Origin: Sporosarcina ureae
GTDB lineage: Bacteria; Bacillota; Bacilli; Bacillales_A; Planococcaceae
Direction: 5' to 3'
Length of the DNA stretch: 64,000 bases
Assembly: GCF_002109325.1 (NCBI RefSeq)
Contig: NZ_CP015348.1
Location: 399,501 to 463,500 of the forward strand
This document shows positions 34,648-45,794 of this stretch, piece after piece. Under the pieces are notes generated by a model. That model saw nothing but the letters and a program-made list of their open reading frames with translations. It had not been told where the DNA came from and did not search any database. The position numbers and the translations under genes were made by a program. How positions within the stretch are numbered: position 1 is the stretch's first letter; each line of letters opens with the position of its first letter.

Positions 34648-34714
34648 ATTTCTACTAAAGAATTTTTAAGTCATTGGGTTTGGGTTAATTATCTCTTCTC
34701 CTCAACTACTCCAA

Positions 34715-34754
34715 CAAAAAAACCCACTCAACAGCATCACACTGTCAAATGGGT
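34715..34754 (-). terminator. valS terminator
   Basis: 13-bp stem with G-U pairs (34722-34734 with 34742-34754) and seven T on the minus strand. Confidence 0.85.
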
Positions 34755-34765
34755 CGTAATTCTCT

Positions 34766-37411
34766 TTAGATCTCCTTCAGTTCCGCAATACGACGCTCAA
34801 CCGCCGCATACTTCTCCAAATAATCTGCTTCCTTCGCACGCTCTTCCTCAACAACTGACTCAGGTGCTTTCGCAGTAAAACGTTCATTCGACAACTTGCC
34901 TTGAACTCGCTTCACTTCACCTTGCCACTTGCCAAGCTCCTTCGTCAAACGAGCCAGCTCTTCTTCAATATCAATCAATCCCTCAAGTGGCAAATACAAC
35001 TCTGCCCCTGTCACGACCGCCGACATCGTCTTACCTGGTGCACTCACCTTCACGCCAATCGTCAACGTCTCCGGATTACAGAAACGCTCTAGATAGCTAC
35101 GGTTTTCTTCCAGTACAGCCACTGTCGTCTCATCTTTCGCCGAAATATACAAATCGACTTTGCGACTCATCGGAGTATTTACTTCAGCGCGAATATTACG
35201 TACCGCTTTAATAATATCCACCAACAACTTCATATCCGAAGAGCGAGACTTGTCCATCATCGCTGCGTCCACTTCTGGCCACTTCGCTACTGTGATCGAC
35301 TCGCCTTCATGCGGAAGGTTCTGCCAAATCTCTTCAGTAATGAACGGCATCAATGGGTGTAATAAACGCATCGTGTGATCTAGAACATGCGCAAGAACCG
35401 AACGTGTCATTTTCTTCGCTGCTTCGTCTTCACCGTATAACGGCAACTTCGCCATTTCGATATACCAGTTACAGAAGTCTTCCCAGATGAAGTTATATAA
35501 CGCGCGGCCCATTTCACCAAACTCATAGCGGTCTGACAAGCTAGTTACTGATTCAATCGTTTCATTCAGACGAGTTAAGATCCATGCATCTGCAACGGAT
35601 TTTTCTCCTGATAAATCGATTTCTTCATACTTCATTCCATCCATATTCATTAACGCGAAACGGGAAGCATTCCAAATTTTATTGGCAAAGTTCCAAATCG
35701 CTTCTACTTTTTCGGTAGAATAACGTAGGTCTTGTCCTGGTGAAGAACCTGTTGCAAGGAAGTAACGCAATGCATCTGCACCGTATTGCTCGATTACGTC
35801 CATTGGATCTACACCGTTACCAAGAGATTTAGACATTTTTCGCCCGTCTTCCGCACGTACTAAACCATGGATCAAAACATCTTTGAATGGACGCTCTTCC
35901 GTGAATTCAAGTGCTTGGAAGATCATACGAGACACCCAGAAGAAGATAATATCATATCCTGTAACAAGGGCATCCGTTGGGTAATACTTTTTGAACGTTT
36001 CGCTATCTACGTCAGGCCAGCCCATTGTCGAGAACGGCCATAGAGCAGATGAGAACCAAGTATCAAGTACGTCATTGTCCTGTGTCCAGTTTTCTGCGTC
36101 AGCCGGTGCTTCTTGACCCACATAAATTTCACCTGTTGTGTTGTGATACCAAGCTGGAATACGATGGCCCCACCAAAGTTGACGAGAAATACACCAGTCA
36201 TGAACATTTTCCATCCAACTTAAATACGTTTTCTCGAAACGCTCAGGCACAAACGTCACTTTTTCTTCTTCATTTTTCTGCAGATTGATCGCTTGCTCGG
36301 CAAGTGGCTGCATATTAACGAACCATTGTGTAGAAAGATAAGGCTCCACTACTGCGCCGCTTCGTTCCGAGTGACCGACAGAGTGCATATGTTCTTCGAT
36401 TTCAAATAACACATTCATCTCTTGTAAATCCTTAACGATTTGCGTACGACATTCGAAACGATCCATACCTTCATACTTACCTGCTAGTTTATTCATCGAT
36501 CCGTCTTCATTCATCACGAGAATACGTGGTAAGTTATGGCGATTACCTATTTCAAAGTCATTCGGGTCATGCGCTGGTGTAATTTTCACTGCGCCGCTTC
36601 CGAAGTCCATTTCTACGTAATCGTCCGCCACGATTGGAATTTCGCGTCCAACGATTGGTAATCTAACCATTTTCCCGATCAAGTGCTTGTAGCGATCGTC
36701 TTCTGGATGAACCGCAACAGCCGTATCACCGAGCATCGTTTCGGGACGTGTTGTCGCAATTTCAATTGAACCTGTGCCATCTGTCAATGGGTAACGCATA
36801 TGATAGAATGCACCTTGCACATCTTTATGGATGACTTCGATATCAGAAATCGCTGTTTTTGTTGCAGGATCCCAGTTGATGATATATTCGCCACGATAAA
36901 TGAGCTTCTTCTCATACAATTTAACAAACACTTCACGTACCGCTTTTGAAAGACCTTCGTCGAGGGTAAAGCGTTCTTGTGAGTAGTCAAGTGCCAAACC
37001 AAGTTTTGCCCACTGTGCGCGGATATGGCTCGCGTATTCTTCTTTCCACTTCCAAGTTTCCTGTACGAAGTTCTCACGTCCAAGATCGTAGCGAGTTTTG
37101 CCTTCAGCGCGAAGTTTTTCCTCAACTCTTGCTTGTGTCGCAATTCCCGCATGGTCCATTCCTGGCAACCACAATGCATCATACCCTTGCATACGTTTCA
37201 TGCGGATGAGCATATCTTGTAACGTTGTATCCCAAGCGTGACCTAAGTGAAGCTTCCCTGTCACGTTCGGTGGTGGAATAACAATCGTGTACGGTTCTTT
37301 CTCGCTTTTTACATCCGATTCAAAATACTTGCCTTCAAGCCACCACTCATAACGTCCTTTTTCAACTGCCTGCGGATCGTATTTAGTCGGCATTGTCAAT
37401 TCATCAGTCAT
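34766..37411 (-). CDS. valS: Valyl-tRNA synthetase
   Basis: 881 residues, class I synthetase with Rossmann motifs: HIGH-type [18 protein letters not shown] ([13 protein letters not shown]), an editing CP1 domain between them, and the C-terminal coiled-coil anchor ([23 protein letters not shown]). It charges tRNA-Val. ATG at 37411 follows AAGGAGG. A T-box leader precedes it. Confidence 0.97.
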   Translation of the reverse strand: MTDELTMPTKYDPQAVEKGRYEWWLEGKYFESDVKSEKEPYTIVIPPPNVTGKLHLGHAWDTTLQDMLIRMKRMQGYDALWLPGMDHAGIATQARVEEKLRAEGKTRYDLGRENFVQETWKWKEEYASHIRAQWAKLGLALDYSQERFTLDEGLSKAVREVFVKLYEKKLIYRGEYIINWDPATKTAISDIEVIHKDVQGAFYHMRYPLTDGTGSIEIATTRPETMLGDTAVAVHPEDDRYKHLIGKMVRLPIVGREIPIVADDYVEMDFGSGAVKITPAHDPNDFEIGNRHNLPRILVMNEDGSMNKLAGKYEGMDRFECRTQIVKDLQEMNVLFEIEEHMHSVGHSERSGAVVEPYLSTQWFVNMQPLAEQAINLQKNEEEKVTFVPERFEKTYLSWMENVHDWCISRQLWWGHRIPAWYHNTTGEIYVGQEAPADAENWTQDNDVLDTWFSSALWPFSTMGWPDVDSETFKKYYPTDALVTGYDIIFFWVSRMIFQALEFTEERPFKDVLIHGLVRAEDGRKMSKSLGNGVDPMDVIEQYGADALRYFLATGSSPGQDLRYSTEKVEAIWNFANKIWNASRFALMNMDGMKYEEIDLSGEKSVADAWILTRLNETIESVTSLSDRYEFGEMGRALYNFIWEDFCNWYIEMAKLPLYGEDEAAKKMTRSVLAHVLDHTMRLLHPLMPFITEEIWQNLPHEGESITVAKWPEVDAAMMDKSRSSDMKLLVDIIKAVRNIRAEVNTPMSRKVDLYISAKDETTVAVLEENRSYLERFCNPETLTIGVKVSAPGKTMSAVVTGAELYLPLEGLIDIEEELARLTKELGKWQGEVKRVQGKLSNERFTAKAPESVVEEERAKEADYLEKYAAVERRIAELKEI

Positions 37412-37429
37412 TATAGTTCCTCCTTCAAA

Positions 37430-37690
37430 TAAAAAGGGATACAAAAAAGCCCCACTCATCCCGGTAAAAGGACGAAGGAGCTCGTGGTACCACCTTTATT
37501 TATGAACGCTAAAAAGCATTACATCTTCATGATTTGGTAACGGTCTTCACCGGTTCCTGCTACTAAAATTTCACAGAAACTGCTCATAGGGGACTTCCAT
37601 ATGTTGTTCCCAGGTACGTCCCACCTATCGTACCCTCTCTAAAGAAAACGTTTCACATGTACTTGCCTACTCTTCGCATTTATATTCTTA
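37430..37690 (-). promoter_or_regulatory. T-box riboswitch controlling valS
   Basis: The 5' untranslated region contains the T-box sequence, read on the minus strand as GGTGGTACCACG (37482-37493), followed by a terminator stem (to about 37440) ending in T6. An AGAGAG and GGTACG/CGTACC stem at about 37610-37645 resembles Stem I. Uncharged tRNA-Val binding would favour the antiterminator. I could not place the specifier triplet with confidence. Confidence 0.88.
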
Positions 37691-37699
37691 TCTTTCATT

Positions 37700-37729
37700 A
37701 TTATAAGCGAAGCATACTGTGTCCGTCAA
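37700..37729 (-). promoter_or_regulatory. valS promoter
   Basis: TTGACG (37724-37729), 18-bp spacer, TATAAT (37700-37705) on the minus strand, just upstream of the T-box leader. Confidence 0.8.
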
Positions 37730-37764
37730 CTGAATACTAGTCGATAAGGAAAGGATGGTGAACG

Positions 37765-37956
37765 ATGCGAAAAGGTTATAACCCCTACTTGTTGCCGCCC
37801 TGGCTACGGAAAACGAGATTTTACTGTAAAGGCTTTATCATCCCGTTGACCGTGTTCCAATTAGTGCGATTACTTATTGTCCCGACAACCGGAGACATAT
37901 TATTATTTTGTTTACTCGCTGCTTTGTCTTTCTGCTTCTACAAAAACATTATTTGA
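37765..37956 (+). CDS. Small membrane protein of unknown function
   Basis: 63 residues: RKGYNPYLLPPWLRKTRFYC, then two hydrophobic stretches (FIIPLTVFQLVRLLIV and ILLFCLLAALSFCFY). GGATGG precedes the ATG at about 9 nt. Its last 45 nt overlap the 3' end of the convergent SpoVID-like gene. Protein-like composition argues for a real gene, but no family is recognised. Confidence 0.55.
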   Translation: MRKGYNPYLLPPWLRKTRFYCKGFIIPLTVFQLVRLLIVPTTGDILLFCLLAALSFCFYKNII

Positions 37957-38547
37957 ATGGAAGATCTTTCTCGTGACATCGTCATCCATTTCGGCGATGT
38001 ATAAGAGAAAGTCTTCCATTTCATTGTGGACTTGCTCTAGCGCACGATCAGCATTAGCAAGAAACTGCATATGGGAAGTCGATGCAGCCGTCAATTGGGG
38101 TTCTGCAGGTTCTTCTACAATTGCAACTGGTTCTTGTACAGGCTCTTGCACGGGTTGTTCCTGCTTCAAGTGAACCGTCCACTCCAAATTTAATCCGCCA
38201 TCTTCCTGTGATGTAGTTTTAACATCCTGTACTTCCAGTTGCAAGTTTCCATCGAGCTCAGCTGGTAAATCTACATTCAGTGGCACCGCATATTCAAAAT
38301 ATCCTTTGCTGTTCTCCACTTCGACATCATTAATAATCAATAAGTCTTCCGCTGGGAGCTCCACCTGCTTGTCTGCGTCAAACACGACGTTTGCTGCAAT
38401 ATGATAGATCCCTTGCAAACGAATCGCTTCTTCCGTCCGTTCTTCCGTAAAGCCAGGCGTCACCTTTACCTCAGCCGATTCTGCAAATGCCCCGTACTCA
38501 GCAGGGAAATAAAAAGATTCTTGTAATGTCCATTGATGCGTCGTCAT
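37912..38547 (-). CDS. spoVID: SpoVID-like spore coat morphogenetic protein, short form without LysM
   Basis: 211 residues. The N-terminal 125 residues (WTLQESFYFPAEYGAFAESAEVKVTPGF ... LQGIYHIAANVVFD) resemble the N-terminal domain of SpoVID, which anchors coat proteins on the forespore. A Pro/Glu/Val linker (QPVQEPVQEPVAIVEEPAEP) and an acidic helical end follow. B. subtilis SpoVID (about 575 residues, from memory) ends in a LysM domain, which is absent here. The gene sits between hemL and valS as spoVID does, but ysxE is missing. Symbol given mainly from synteny. Confidence 0.6.
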   Translation of the reverse strand: MTTHQWTLQESFYFPAEYGAFAESAEVKVTPGFTEERTEEAIRLQGIYHIAANVVFDADKQVELPAEDLLIINDVEVENSKGYFEYAVPLNVDLPAELDGNLQLEVQDVKTTSQEDGGLNLEWTVHLKQEQPVQEPVQEPVAIVEEPAEPQLTAASTSHMQFLANADRALEQVHNEMEDFLLYIAEMDDDVTRKIFHSNNVFVEAERQSSE

Positions 38548-38635
38548 ATTTGCTTCACTCCTTTTCTTAACTCAGGCTACTATATGAAGAAAATACGGAG
38601 TTTAGAAGTGAGTATAATGTAGTTTAATAATGAAA

Positions 38636-38671
38636 ATAAAAAAGCGCCAAGCAACTATCTGCCTGACGCTT
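38636..38671 (-). terminator. Terminator of the hem operon
   Basis: 12-bp stem with G-U pairs (38642-38653 with 38660-38671) and a T-run, right after the hemL stop. Confidence 0.8.
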
Positions 38672-38676
38672 AGTAA

Positions 38677-39972
38677 TTATCTCTTAAGTTTCGCAAACAC
38701 TGTATGGAATGCTTCCACAGTTTTCGCGATATGCTCTTCTGTATGAGCTGCTGACAAGAACATTCCTTCGAATTGGGAAGGTGGTAAGAAAATACCTTCT
38801 TCCGCCATCAAACGGTAATATTCTGCGAATAGTTCCAAATCAGATGTTTTCGCTTTATCGTAGTTATTGACGCGTTCATTTGTAAAGAAGAACCCAATCA
38901 TCGAACCTGCACGATTGACAGTATGCGGAATATTATTAGCTTTCGCTGCTGCGCGGAAACCTTCTTCCAATTGATCGCCAAGCTTAATGAAATGTTCATA
39001 TGTTTTCGGCGTTAACTTTCTCAATGTTTCAATTCCTGCTGTCATCGCTAACGGATTACCAGATAATGTACCTGCCTGATAAATAGTTCCTGCTGGTGCA
39101 ACATGCTCCATAATCTTGCGTGAACCGCCATACGCTCCTACAGGCAGTCCGCCACCGATTACTTTACCTAGACATGTAATGTCCGGTTTGATGTTGAAAT
39201 GACCTTGTGCGCATTTATAACCAACACGGAATCCAGTCATCACTTCATCAAAGATGAGTAATGAACCGTTCTCTTCGGTCAAATCACGTAAGCCTTTAAG
39301 GAAGCCGTTATCCGGTCCTACAACACCCATGTTTCCTGCAACAGGTTCTACAATAATCGCAGCAAGGTCGTCTCCGTACTCTTTGATAGCCAATTTAACA
39401 CTTTCCAGGTCGTTATATGGAACCGTAAGCGTGTTTTGCGCAATCGATTCAGGTACTCCAGGGCTATCTGGTAAACCTAATGTAGCGACACCCGATCCCG
39501 CTTTAATAAGCAAAGAATCCGCATGTCCGTGGTAGCAACCTTCGAATTTAAGGATTTTATTACGCTTCGTATAGCCACGTGCTAAACGAAGTGCACTCAT
39601 TGTCGCTTCCGTACCTGAAGATACCATACGTACCATTTCAATTGACGGAACACGGTCGATGACAAGCTCAGCTAATTCATTTTCTAGAAGAGTCGGTGCT
39701 CCGAAACTTGTACCAGTTTCAGCTACTTTTTGGATTGCTGATACTACGTCAGGGTGTGTGTGTCCTAGGATTAGAGGACCCCAAGATAAAACGTAGTCAA
39801 TATATTCATTGCCATCAATATCCTTAATGATCGCCCCTTTACCACTTTCCATAAAGATCGGATCCATATTGACTGATTTGAATGCACGAACTGGTGAGTT
39901 GACGCCACCCGGCATTAAATCAACTGCTTTTTTGAATGCTTGTTCAGATTTCGTATATGATTTATGTCCCAT
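38677..39972 (-). CDS. hemL: Glutamate-1-semialdehyde 2,1-aminomutase
   Basis: 431 residues, PLP enzyme making 5-aminolevulinate from glutamate-1-semialdehyde in the C5 haem route. PLP-binding Lys in [17 protein letters not shown], substrate region NSPVRAFK, and [14 protein letters not shown] at 39972 follows TTGGAGGAG and begins two nt after the hemB stop. The longer frame (MQKMLLAGW) overlaps hemB. Last gene of hemXCDBL. Confidence 0.96.
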   Translation of the reverse strand: MGHKSYTKSEQAFKKAVDLMPGGVNSPVRAFKSVNMDPIFMESGKGAIIKDIDGNEYIDYVLSWGPLILGHTHPDVVSAIQKVAETGTSFGAPTLLENELAELVIDRVPSIEMVRMVSSGTEATMSALRLARGYTKRNKILKFEGCYHGHADSLLIKAGSGVATLGLPDSPGVPESIAQNTLTVPYNDLESVKLAIKEYGDDLAAIIVEPVAGNMGVVGPDNGFLKGLRDLTEENGSLLIFDEVMTGFRVGYKCAQGHFNIKPDITCLGKVIGGGLPVGAYGGSRKIMEHVAPAGTIYQAGTLSGNPLAMTAGIETLRKLTPKTYEHFIKLGDQLEEGFRAAAKANNIPHTVNRAGSMIGFFFTNERVNNYDKAKTSDLELFAEYYRLMAEEGIFLPPSQFEGMFLSAAHTEEHIAKTVEAFHTVFAKLKR

Positions 39973-39973
39973 A

Positions 39974-40954
39974 TTACTTCTCCTCCAACCAGCGAGCAGC
40001 ATCTTTTGCATGATACGTCATGATGATATCTGCGCCTGCACGCTTCATACTTGTTAACGTTTCTAGTACAATTTTCTTCTCATCTACCCAGCCGTTTAAT
40101 GCAGCCGCTTTGACCATTGCGTATTCCCCACTGACGTTGTACGCCACGACAGGCAATAGTACATGATTCTTTACGTCGCGAATGATATCAAGGTAAGACA
40201 ATGCCGGCTTCACAATAAGGAAGTCTGCACCTTCAAGAATATCGGATTCCGCTTCACGCATAGCTTCCATTCGATTTGCTGGATCCATCTGATACGTTTT
40301 ACGATCGCCGAATTGTGGAGTGGATTGCGCTGCTTCACGGAATGGACCGTAATAAGCAGATGCATATTTCACCGCATACGACATAATCGGAATGTTCTGG
40401 AATCCTGCATCGTCAAGTGCTTGGCGAATGACCGCAACAAATCCGTCCATCATATTCGACGGCGCAATGATATCTGCTCCTGCTTTCGCTTGACTGACTG
40501 CCGTCTTCGCAAGCAATACAAGGCTTGCATCGTTATCTACATCATTATCGTGAATAACGCCACAGTGACCGTGATCTGTATACTCGCATAAACATGTATC
40601 CGCCACTACAACTAATTTTGGATGACGTTCTTTTACAGCACGTGTAGCACGTTGGATGATTCCCTCATCGTCATACGCTTCAGATCCGGTAGCGTCTTTT
40701 TCATTAGGGATACCGAATAAAATAATCGATGAAATACCTAGTTCAACTACTTCATCCGTCTCTTTCAATAATAAATCAATTGAAAACTGATCTACTCCTG
40801 GCATCGAAGCGATTGGATTACGTACGTTCTCGCCTTCTGTAACAAAGATAGGATAAATGAAATCCGCTGCTTTAATTTCTGTCTCCCTTACCATCGCACG
40901 CACTGTTGGGTGTGTACGAAGTCTACGATGACGCTTAAATTCTATTGGATTCAT
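39974..40954 (-). CDS. hemB: Delta-aminolevulinic acid dehydratase (porphobilinogen synthase)
   Basis: 326 residues. It condenses two 5-aminolevulinates. Both Schiff-base Lys are seen: [18 protein letters not shown] and [12 protein letters not shown]. The metal site is the Cys-rich zinc type ([12 protein letters not shown]). ATGA overlap with hemD. Confidence 0.96.
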   Translation of the reverse strand: MNPIEFKRHRRLRTHPTVRAMVRETEIKAADFIYPIFVTEGENVRNPIASMPGVDQFSIDLLLKETDEVVELGISSIILFGIPNEKDATGSEAYDDEGIIQRATRAVKERHPKLVVVADTCLCEYTDHGHCGVIHDNDVDNDASLVLLAKTAVSQAKAGADIIAPSNMMDGFVAVIRQALDDAGFQNIPIMSYAVKYASAYYGPFREAAQSTPQFGDRKTYQMDPANRMEAMREAESDILEGADFLIVKPALSYLDIIRDVKNHVLLPVVAYNVSGEYAMVKAAALNGWVDEKKIVLETLTSMKRAGADIIMTYHAKDAARWLEEK

Positions 40955-41715
40955 TCAAATTCTCCCTTTCGTTTGGCTAATTCGTGAACTAGCTCGACTA
41001 ATGTATACGTTTCAGGTTTGACGTGAACAGGTGCACCTACTTTTAACAATGCACGTTCCGTAACATGTCCGATCGCGCAAACCGTAAAGCCGAACCACGT
41101 CGTTTTCGGTGCAATACGTGAAGAGAATACTTCCACCGCTGACGGGCTTGCGAACAAAACAGACACCTGATTTTTATGAAGTATAAAACGACTCAATTTA
41201 TCTATTTCACTCGTTGCACTTTTTGTCTCATAGACTGTCCATTCCGATACATGAAACGGCAACTCCTCGCGAATCAGACTACCCGCAAGCGTACCTTTCA
41301 AAAAGACCACGTGCAACCGTTCTGATTTTTTCGGATTAAACTGTTTGACGAAAACATCTGCACTAAATACGCTCGGTATGAAAGACACGGCAAAACCAAG
41401 TTGATCTAGCGCAGCGGCTGTTCGAGTTCCGACCGCAGCAACTTTTCCATTGTACGTATCAGCCGTTACATTGAACCGCAACATTTTCGCACGGAATGCA
41501 GCAACTGCTGATTGGCTCGTAAAAATGAGCCAATCAGCTTTCATTGCTTGTTGCAACTTTTGCTGATCAGCCTTCTTCTGTATTTCTCCTACTTGAATAA
41601 GTGGAATCGAAATCGGAATGCCACCGTACTTTTTCACGAGTTCAGCAGCTTCCGAAGATTTTGGTGTACCGGTGAAAATAACCGTTTCTCCTGCTAACGG
41701 CAATGCGTTACGCAT
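40951..41715 (-). CDS. hemD: Uroporphyrinogen-III synthase
   Basis: 254 residues, two similar Rossmann-like lobes. HemD sequences are poorly conserved, but [23 protein letters not shown] and the second-lobe [12 protein letters not shown] and [11 protein letters not shown] are family features. It closes hydroxymethylbilane to uroporphyrinogen III. The 5' end overlaps hemC by 8 nt. Confidence 0.92.
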   Translation of the reverse strand: MRNALPLAGETVIFTGTPKSSEAAELVKKYGGIPISIPLIQVGEIQKKADQQKLQQAMKADWLIFTSQSAVAAFRAKMLRFNVTADTYNGKVAAVGTRTAAALDQLGFAVSFIPSVFSADVFVKQFNPKKSERLHVVFLKGTLAGSLIREELPFHVSEWTVYETKSATSEIDKLSRFILHKNQVSVLFASPSAVEVFSSRIAPKTTWFGFTVCAIGHVTERALLKVGAPVHVKPETYTLVELVHELAKRKGEFE

Positions 41716-42637
41716 CCATCTCCGCCTTCACTTTCTCGATAACTTCAGTAGCACCTTGGTCACGTAAAATTCTACTGACTTCTTTACCGACTGCAACAGG
41801 ATCTGTTCCTTTCACCGTTTCACGGAACACTTGAACTGCATCGGGAGACGCGATGAAACCAGTCATTTCCACTTCATTACCATCAAACGTTGCAAATCCT
41901 CCGATTGGTACTTGGCAAGAACCATCCATTTCGTTAAGGAACGTACGCTCAGCCTGTAGCTCAATCCATGTTTTCTCATCTGTTAATTTCGCTAGTTCAT
42001 TTAGCAATTCTGTATCGTCTTCACGACATTCAATTGCTAATGCACCTTGTCCTACAGCTGGAATACAATCTTCGAGCGATAGGTGTTCTGTGACGATGTT
42101 ATCATCCCAGCCCATACGCTTAAGTCCTGCAGCAGCCAAGAGAATTGCATCATATTCACCATCTTGGAGCTTACGAAGACGTGTGTCAATATTGCCGCGT
42201 ATCCACTTAATTTCAATATCCGGACGTAACATCAACAACTGTGAACTACGACGTAGACTGGATGTACCGACAACCGCTCCGATTGGTAAGTCCATGAAGC
42301 GAACATGGTCATTTGCGATGTACGCATCACGCGGATCTACACGTTTAGGGATACAACCGACAGTCAAGCCGTCAGGAATTACCGCCGGCATGTCCTTCAT
42401 GCTATGTACGGCAAAATCAATTTCTTTATCAAATAATGCTTGCTGGATCTCTTTTACGAATAATCCTTTACCGCCAACTTTTGACAACATGACGTCCAAT
42501 ATTTGATCGCCTTTCGTCACAATCTCTTTCACTTCAAACTCAAATGGTGCACCCGCTTGCTTCATTTGTTCGATGAACCATTTCGTTTGAGTTAATGCCA
42601 GCTTACTTCTACGTGAACCTACAATAATTTTTCTCAC
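41708..42637 (-). CDS. hemC: Porphobilinogen deaminase (hydroxymethylbilane synthase)
   Basis: 309 residues. Start [17 protein letters not shown], the substrate-binding region GTSSLRR and the cofactor-binding Cys in GSCQVPIG, to which the dipyrromethane is attached. Third enzymatic step after hemB in the pathway. ATG 15 nt after hemX. Confidence 0.97.
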   Translation of the reverse strand: MRKIIVGSRRSKLALTQTKWFIEQMKQAGAPFEFEVKEIVTKGDQILDVMLSKVGGKGLFVKEIQQALFDKEIDFAVHSMKDMPAVIPDGLTVGCIPKRVDPRDAYIANDHVRFMDLPIGAVVGTSSLRRSSQLLMLRPDIEIKWIRGNIDTRLRKLQDGEYDAILLAAAGLKRMGWDDNIVTEHLSLEDCIPAVGQGALAIECREDDTELLNELAKLTDEKTWIELQAERTFLNEMDGSCQVPIGGFATFDGNEVEMTGFIASPDAVQVFRETVKGTDPVAVGKEVSRILRDQGATEVIEKVKAEMDA

Positions 42638-42652
42638 AAAACTCTTCCTCTC

Positions 42653-43483
42653 TTATATCCATAAATGAAATTGTGACAGCGTACTGCCCAAAAAGAAATT
42701 AACGACCGTTAAGAGAAATGCAAATATCGTCATCCAAGCGAACTCCACTGATTGGAGCTTGCCTTTGTAGTTGTAATAAACCACTGACGAGTAGATGAGC
42801 AATACCGCAAATGATCCCATGATTTTCACATCAAACGGAGACCAGTCTTCTAGCGCTACATATGCCCATTGCACACCAAACAACAAACTAACAAATAAAA
42901 TCGGAATGCCCGTGTAGATCGACATTTTCATGCCCATCATCGTTTGATGCAAATTCGGCAGACTAGAAAACCGCTTACCAAGTTTCTTACTTTTCAATAC
43001 GTTATATACAATCAAATATAATATCGCGAAAACAAATGCTAATGCGAACACCGCATACGAGAGGATTGCTGATGTAATATGAACAAATAACACTTCTGAA
43101 ATAAGCGAATCACCTACAGTGGACGCTGTATATTTTAGATTGGAAAACACATGAATCATTAAAAAAGCAAAACCAATGATATTTGTAAAAAACACCATGA
43201 AATTCACTTTATAAATCAACTGGAACACGATGGATAGTGTAACTAGTAACCATACATAAAAGTAAATTCCTTCAACTAGCGATAGCACGGGAAAACGTTT
43301 CATTTCAAAAATGTAAAAAGATAAAATAATCGTTTGCGTAACCCATACAGAAACGATGAGCCAAAAAGCAGTACGTTGCACGACTTTTGACTTTTTAAAG
43401 TAATCAATTAAGTAAAAAACAAGACCGAGGGCATAAAGAACAATCATGAATTCCTGAAGTCTTGCGACGGTTAAATCAACCAT
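42653..43483 (-). CDS. hemX: HemX, cytochrome c assembly-type membrane protein
   Basis: 276 residues with about eight membrane helices, related to CcsA/ResC-type proteins. HemX lowers HemA amounts in B. subtilis. Between hemA and hemC as usual. Its start has AAAGGCAGAG upstream. Unlike the single operon described for B. subtilis, a terminator-like hairpin lies between hemA and hemX. Confidence 0.9.
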   Translation of the reverse strand: MVDLTVARLQEFMIVLYALGLVFYLIDYFKKSKVVQRTAFWLIVSVWVTQTIILSFYIFEMKRFPVLSLVEGIYFYVWLLVTLSIVFQLIYKVNFMVFFTNIIGFAFLMIHVFSNLKYTASTVGDSLISEVLFVHITSAILSYAVFALAFVFAILYLIVYNVLKSKKLGKRFSSLPNLHQTMMGMKMSIYTGIPILFVSLLFGVQWAYVALEDWSPFDVKIMGSFAVLLIYSSVVYYNYKGKLQSVEFAWMTIFAFLLTVVNFFLGSTLSQFHLWI

Positions 43484-43650
43484 ATGCTATTCTCTGCCTT
43501 TCAAGCGAAAACCTCTCTTTTGCTAGTAAGGAGTGTTCGTTTATATTGTCTCAAATGAGAGGGTGTTACTGCAAATATTTGCATCCATAGAAAGCATATT
43601 TCTCATAGTGCCACGAGTATTTATACATTTCTTGCTTATTTAACTGCATT

Positions 43651-43699
43651 AAAAAAAGTGGACCTGTATCGTTCTTGTGAAAGACAGATACAGAACCAC
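43651..43699 (-). terminator. Terminator-like hairpin between hemA and hemX
   Basis: 13-bp stem with one mismatch and one G-U pair (43658-43670 with 43687-43699), then seven T on the minus strand. It starts 7 nt after the hemA stop. Confidence 0.8.
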
Positions 43700-43705
43700 C
43701 AGGGA

Positions 43706-45082
43706 TTAGTGTTGATAATTTAAGTTCGTCACATCAACGACATCTGATTTTTCATCAGCACGTTTTTGGAGACGTTCTTTTGCCTGTAATGCCAGCTGTT
43801 CCTTTTCTGTTACGACATCTTCAGAAATCCCAAAGATTTGTTCAAAAAGTGCGAGTTTCTCTGCTGCTTTTTTATCAGTAGATAATTCTTTAGCTTGTAA
43901 AATAGGCTCTTTCAGCAATTGATTGATAATCGATTTTGTATGCTTGTTCAGAACTTTCTTTTCACGTTCCGTTAAATCCGGCATTTTATTTTCGATGCTA
44001 GCCATTGTTTCACTCTGAATGCGACTTGCTTTCTTACGCAATGCAGAAATCATTGGCACGACACCAAGTGTTGTCAACCATTCTTTAAATGCAACTACTT
44101 CTTGTTCAATCATTAAACCGATCTCATCAGCTGCACGCTTACGTTCGGCCAAGTTTGCTTCGACAATGCCTTGAAGATCATCGATATCGTACAAGAATAC
44201 ACTGCTCAGTTCACCGATTTTTGGATCAAGATCACGTGGTACAGCTATATCTACCATAAATAGCGGCTTGCCTTTACGTAGTCTCTCTACAAAATCCATC
44301 AATTCATAATCAATGACATATTCAGTAGCACCAGTTGAACTGATCAAAATATCCGCTTCGAGTAACAAACACTGCAACTCTTGCATAGATTTCGCTTCAC
44401 CATTAAATTTCGCCGCTAGAATTTCTGCCTTAGAGAATGTTCGGTTGATTACAGTAATCTTCCCAACACCGCTTCCTTGCAAGTTCTTGACTGCTAATTC
44501 ACCCATCGTACCAGCTCCAAGAATGGCAATATGCTTATCTTTGAGAGAACCGAAAATCTTTTTCCCAAGTTCTACGGCTGCATAGGAAACTGACACGGCG
44601 TTTTCACCAATTGCTGTGTCGGTATGTGCTCTCTTCGCTGTTGTGATCGCTTGTTTGAACAATTCATTGAATACGGTACCTGTTGTACCAATATTTTGTG
44701 CAGCAAAAAAACTACTGCGAACTTGTCCTAGTATTTGCGTTTCACCGAGTACCATGGAATCAATGCCTGCAGTTACACGTAATAAGTGTTCTATGGCACC
44801 ATCTTCTTCATGAATAATCAAGTGACTGGAGAATTCCTCAATAGGAATCGAAAACCAATCGGCAAGGAATTTCTTTATATAATATCGTCCTGTATGAATC
44901 TGATCGACCACCGCATAAATTTCTGTACGGTTACAAGTAGAAATAATGATGTTTTCTAAGATGCTCTTTTGCTGTTGCAATGTTTGCATCGCTTGTGGCA
45001 AATCAGCTTCGACGAATGATAGCTTCTCTCTAATTTCGACAGGGGCGGTTCGGTGGTTAACACCGACAACGACTGTATACAT
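43706..45082 (-). CDS. hemA: Glutamyl-tRNA reductase
   Basis: 458 residues. Catalytic Cys in [17 protein letters not shown]-binding [16 protein letters not shown], then the C-terminal dimerisation helix. It makes glutamate-1-semialdehyde from Glu-tRNA. The start at 45082 ([16 protein letters not shown]) follows AAAGGTG, while the longer frame beginning MYEKDSE is not supported by the family. Confidence 0.96.
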   Translation of the reverse strand: MYTVVVGVNHRTAPVEIREKLSFVEADLPQAMQTLQQQKSILENIIISTCNRTEIYAVVDQIHTGRYYIKKFLADWFSIPIEEFSSHLIIHEEDGAIEHLLRVTAGIDSMVLGETQILGQVRSSFFAAQNIGTTGTVFNELFKQAITTAKRAHTDTAIGENAVSVSYAAVELGKKIFGSLKDKHIAILGAGTMGELAVKNLQGSGVGKITVINRTFSKAEILAAKFNGEAKSMQELQCLLLEADILISSTGATEYVIDYELMDFVERLRKGKPLFMVDIAVPRDLDPKIGELSSVFLYDIDDLQGIVEANLAERKRAADEIGLMIEQEVVAFKEWLTTLGVVPMISALRKKASRIQSETMASIENKMPDLTEREKKVLNKHTKSIINQLLKEPILQAKELSTDKKAAEKLALFEQIFGISEDVVTEKEQLALQAKERLQKRADEKSDVVDVTNLNYQH

Positions 45083-45120
45083 TAGGTGCTCACACCTTTC
45101 GGAATCTTTTTCGTACATTC

Positions 45121-45126
45121 ATTATA
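45121..45126 (-). promoter_or_regulatory. Putative hemA promoter -10
   Basis: TATAAT on the minus strand (45121-45126), about 40 bp before the hemA start in the 130-bp gap after engB. The -35 region is poor, TTCCGA at 18 bp at best. Confidence 0.35.
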
Positions 45127-45212
45127 ACATACATAGCGCTTTAGTCGGAATGTAAATTGTGAACATCATTTGAAGTCATAATGTAGCAATTCCCCCGAAA
45201 CTATCGCGTTAT

Positions 45213-45794
45213 TTACATGCGACTTTCAATTTCACGCCATGCTTCATCCATACCCATTCCTTTTTCGGATGAAAACAAGATCAGCGGCTCATGGACTTCC
45301 ATGTTAAATGTTGTACGAACGACTTTCTTATGCTTCTCCCATTTACCTTTAGGAATTTTATCGGCTTTTGTCGCAACGACAATTGTAGGGATATTATAGT
45401 GGGCTAGGAAATCATGCATCATGCAGTCATCTTTTGTTGGTGGATGGCGCAAATCGACAATTTGCACTACCGCACGCAACTCTTCACGTGACGTAATGTA
45501 TTGCTCGATCATACCGCCCCACTTTTCTTTTTCTGTTTTAGACACTTTCGCATAGCCGTAACCAGGTACGTCAACGAAAAATAATTGTTCTTCAATTTTA
45601 TAGAAATTGAGCGTTTGGGTCTTTCCTGGTTTTGAAGACGTACGAGCTAAGCTCTTGCGTCCGATCATTTTATTGATGAATGAAGACTTCCCTACATTCG
45701 AGCGACCGGCTAACGCAAATTCAGGATAGCCTTCTGTTGGATATTGTTCAGGTCTAACGGCACTCATAATCATTTCAACGTTATGGACTTTCAT
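45213..45794 (-). CDS. engB: Ribosome biogenesis GTPase EngB (YsxC/YihA)
   Basis: 193 residues. G1 [11 protein letters not shown]3 [10 protein letters not shown]4 [10 protein letters not shown]5-like SSEKGMG. Essential GTPase in 50S assembly. The start overlaps lon by 4 nt, as in the ysxC-lonA arrangement of Bacillus. Confidence 0.96.
   Translation of the reverse strand: MKVHNVEMIMSAVRPEQYPTEGYPEFALAGRSNVGKSSFINKMIGRKSLARTSSKPGKTQTLNFYKIEEQLFFVDVPGYGYAKVSKTEKEKWGGMIEQYITSREELRAVVQIVDLRHPPTKDDCMMHDFLAHYNIPTIVVATKADKIPKGKWEKHKKVVRTTFNMEVHEPLILFSSEKGMGMDEAWREIESRM

Noticed and set aside
41853..42506. 217-codon plus-strand frame across hemC
   Set aside because: It is a shadow of hemC, which has full family motifs. 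No ribosome site precedes the frame.
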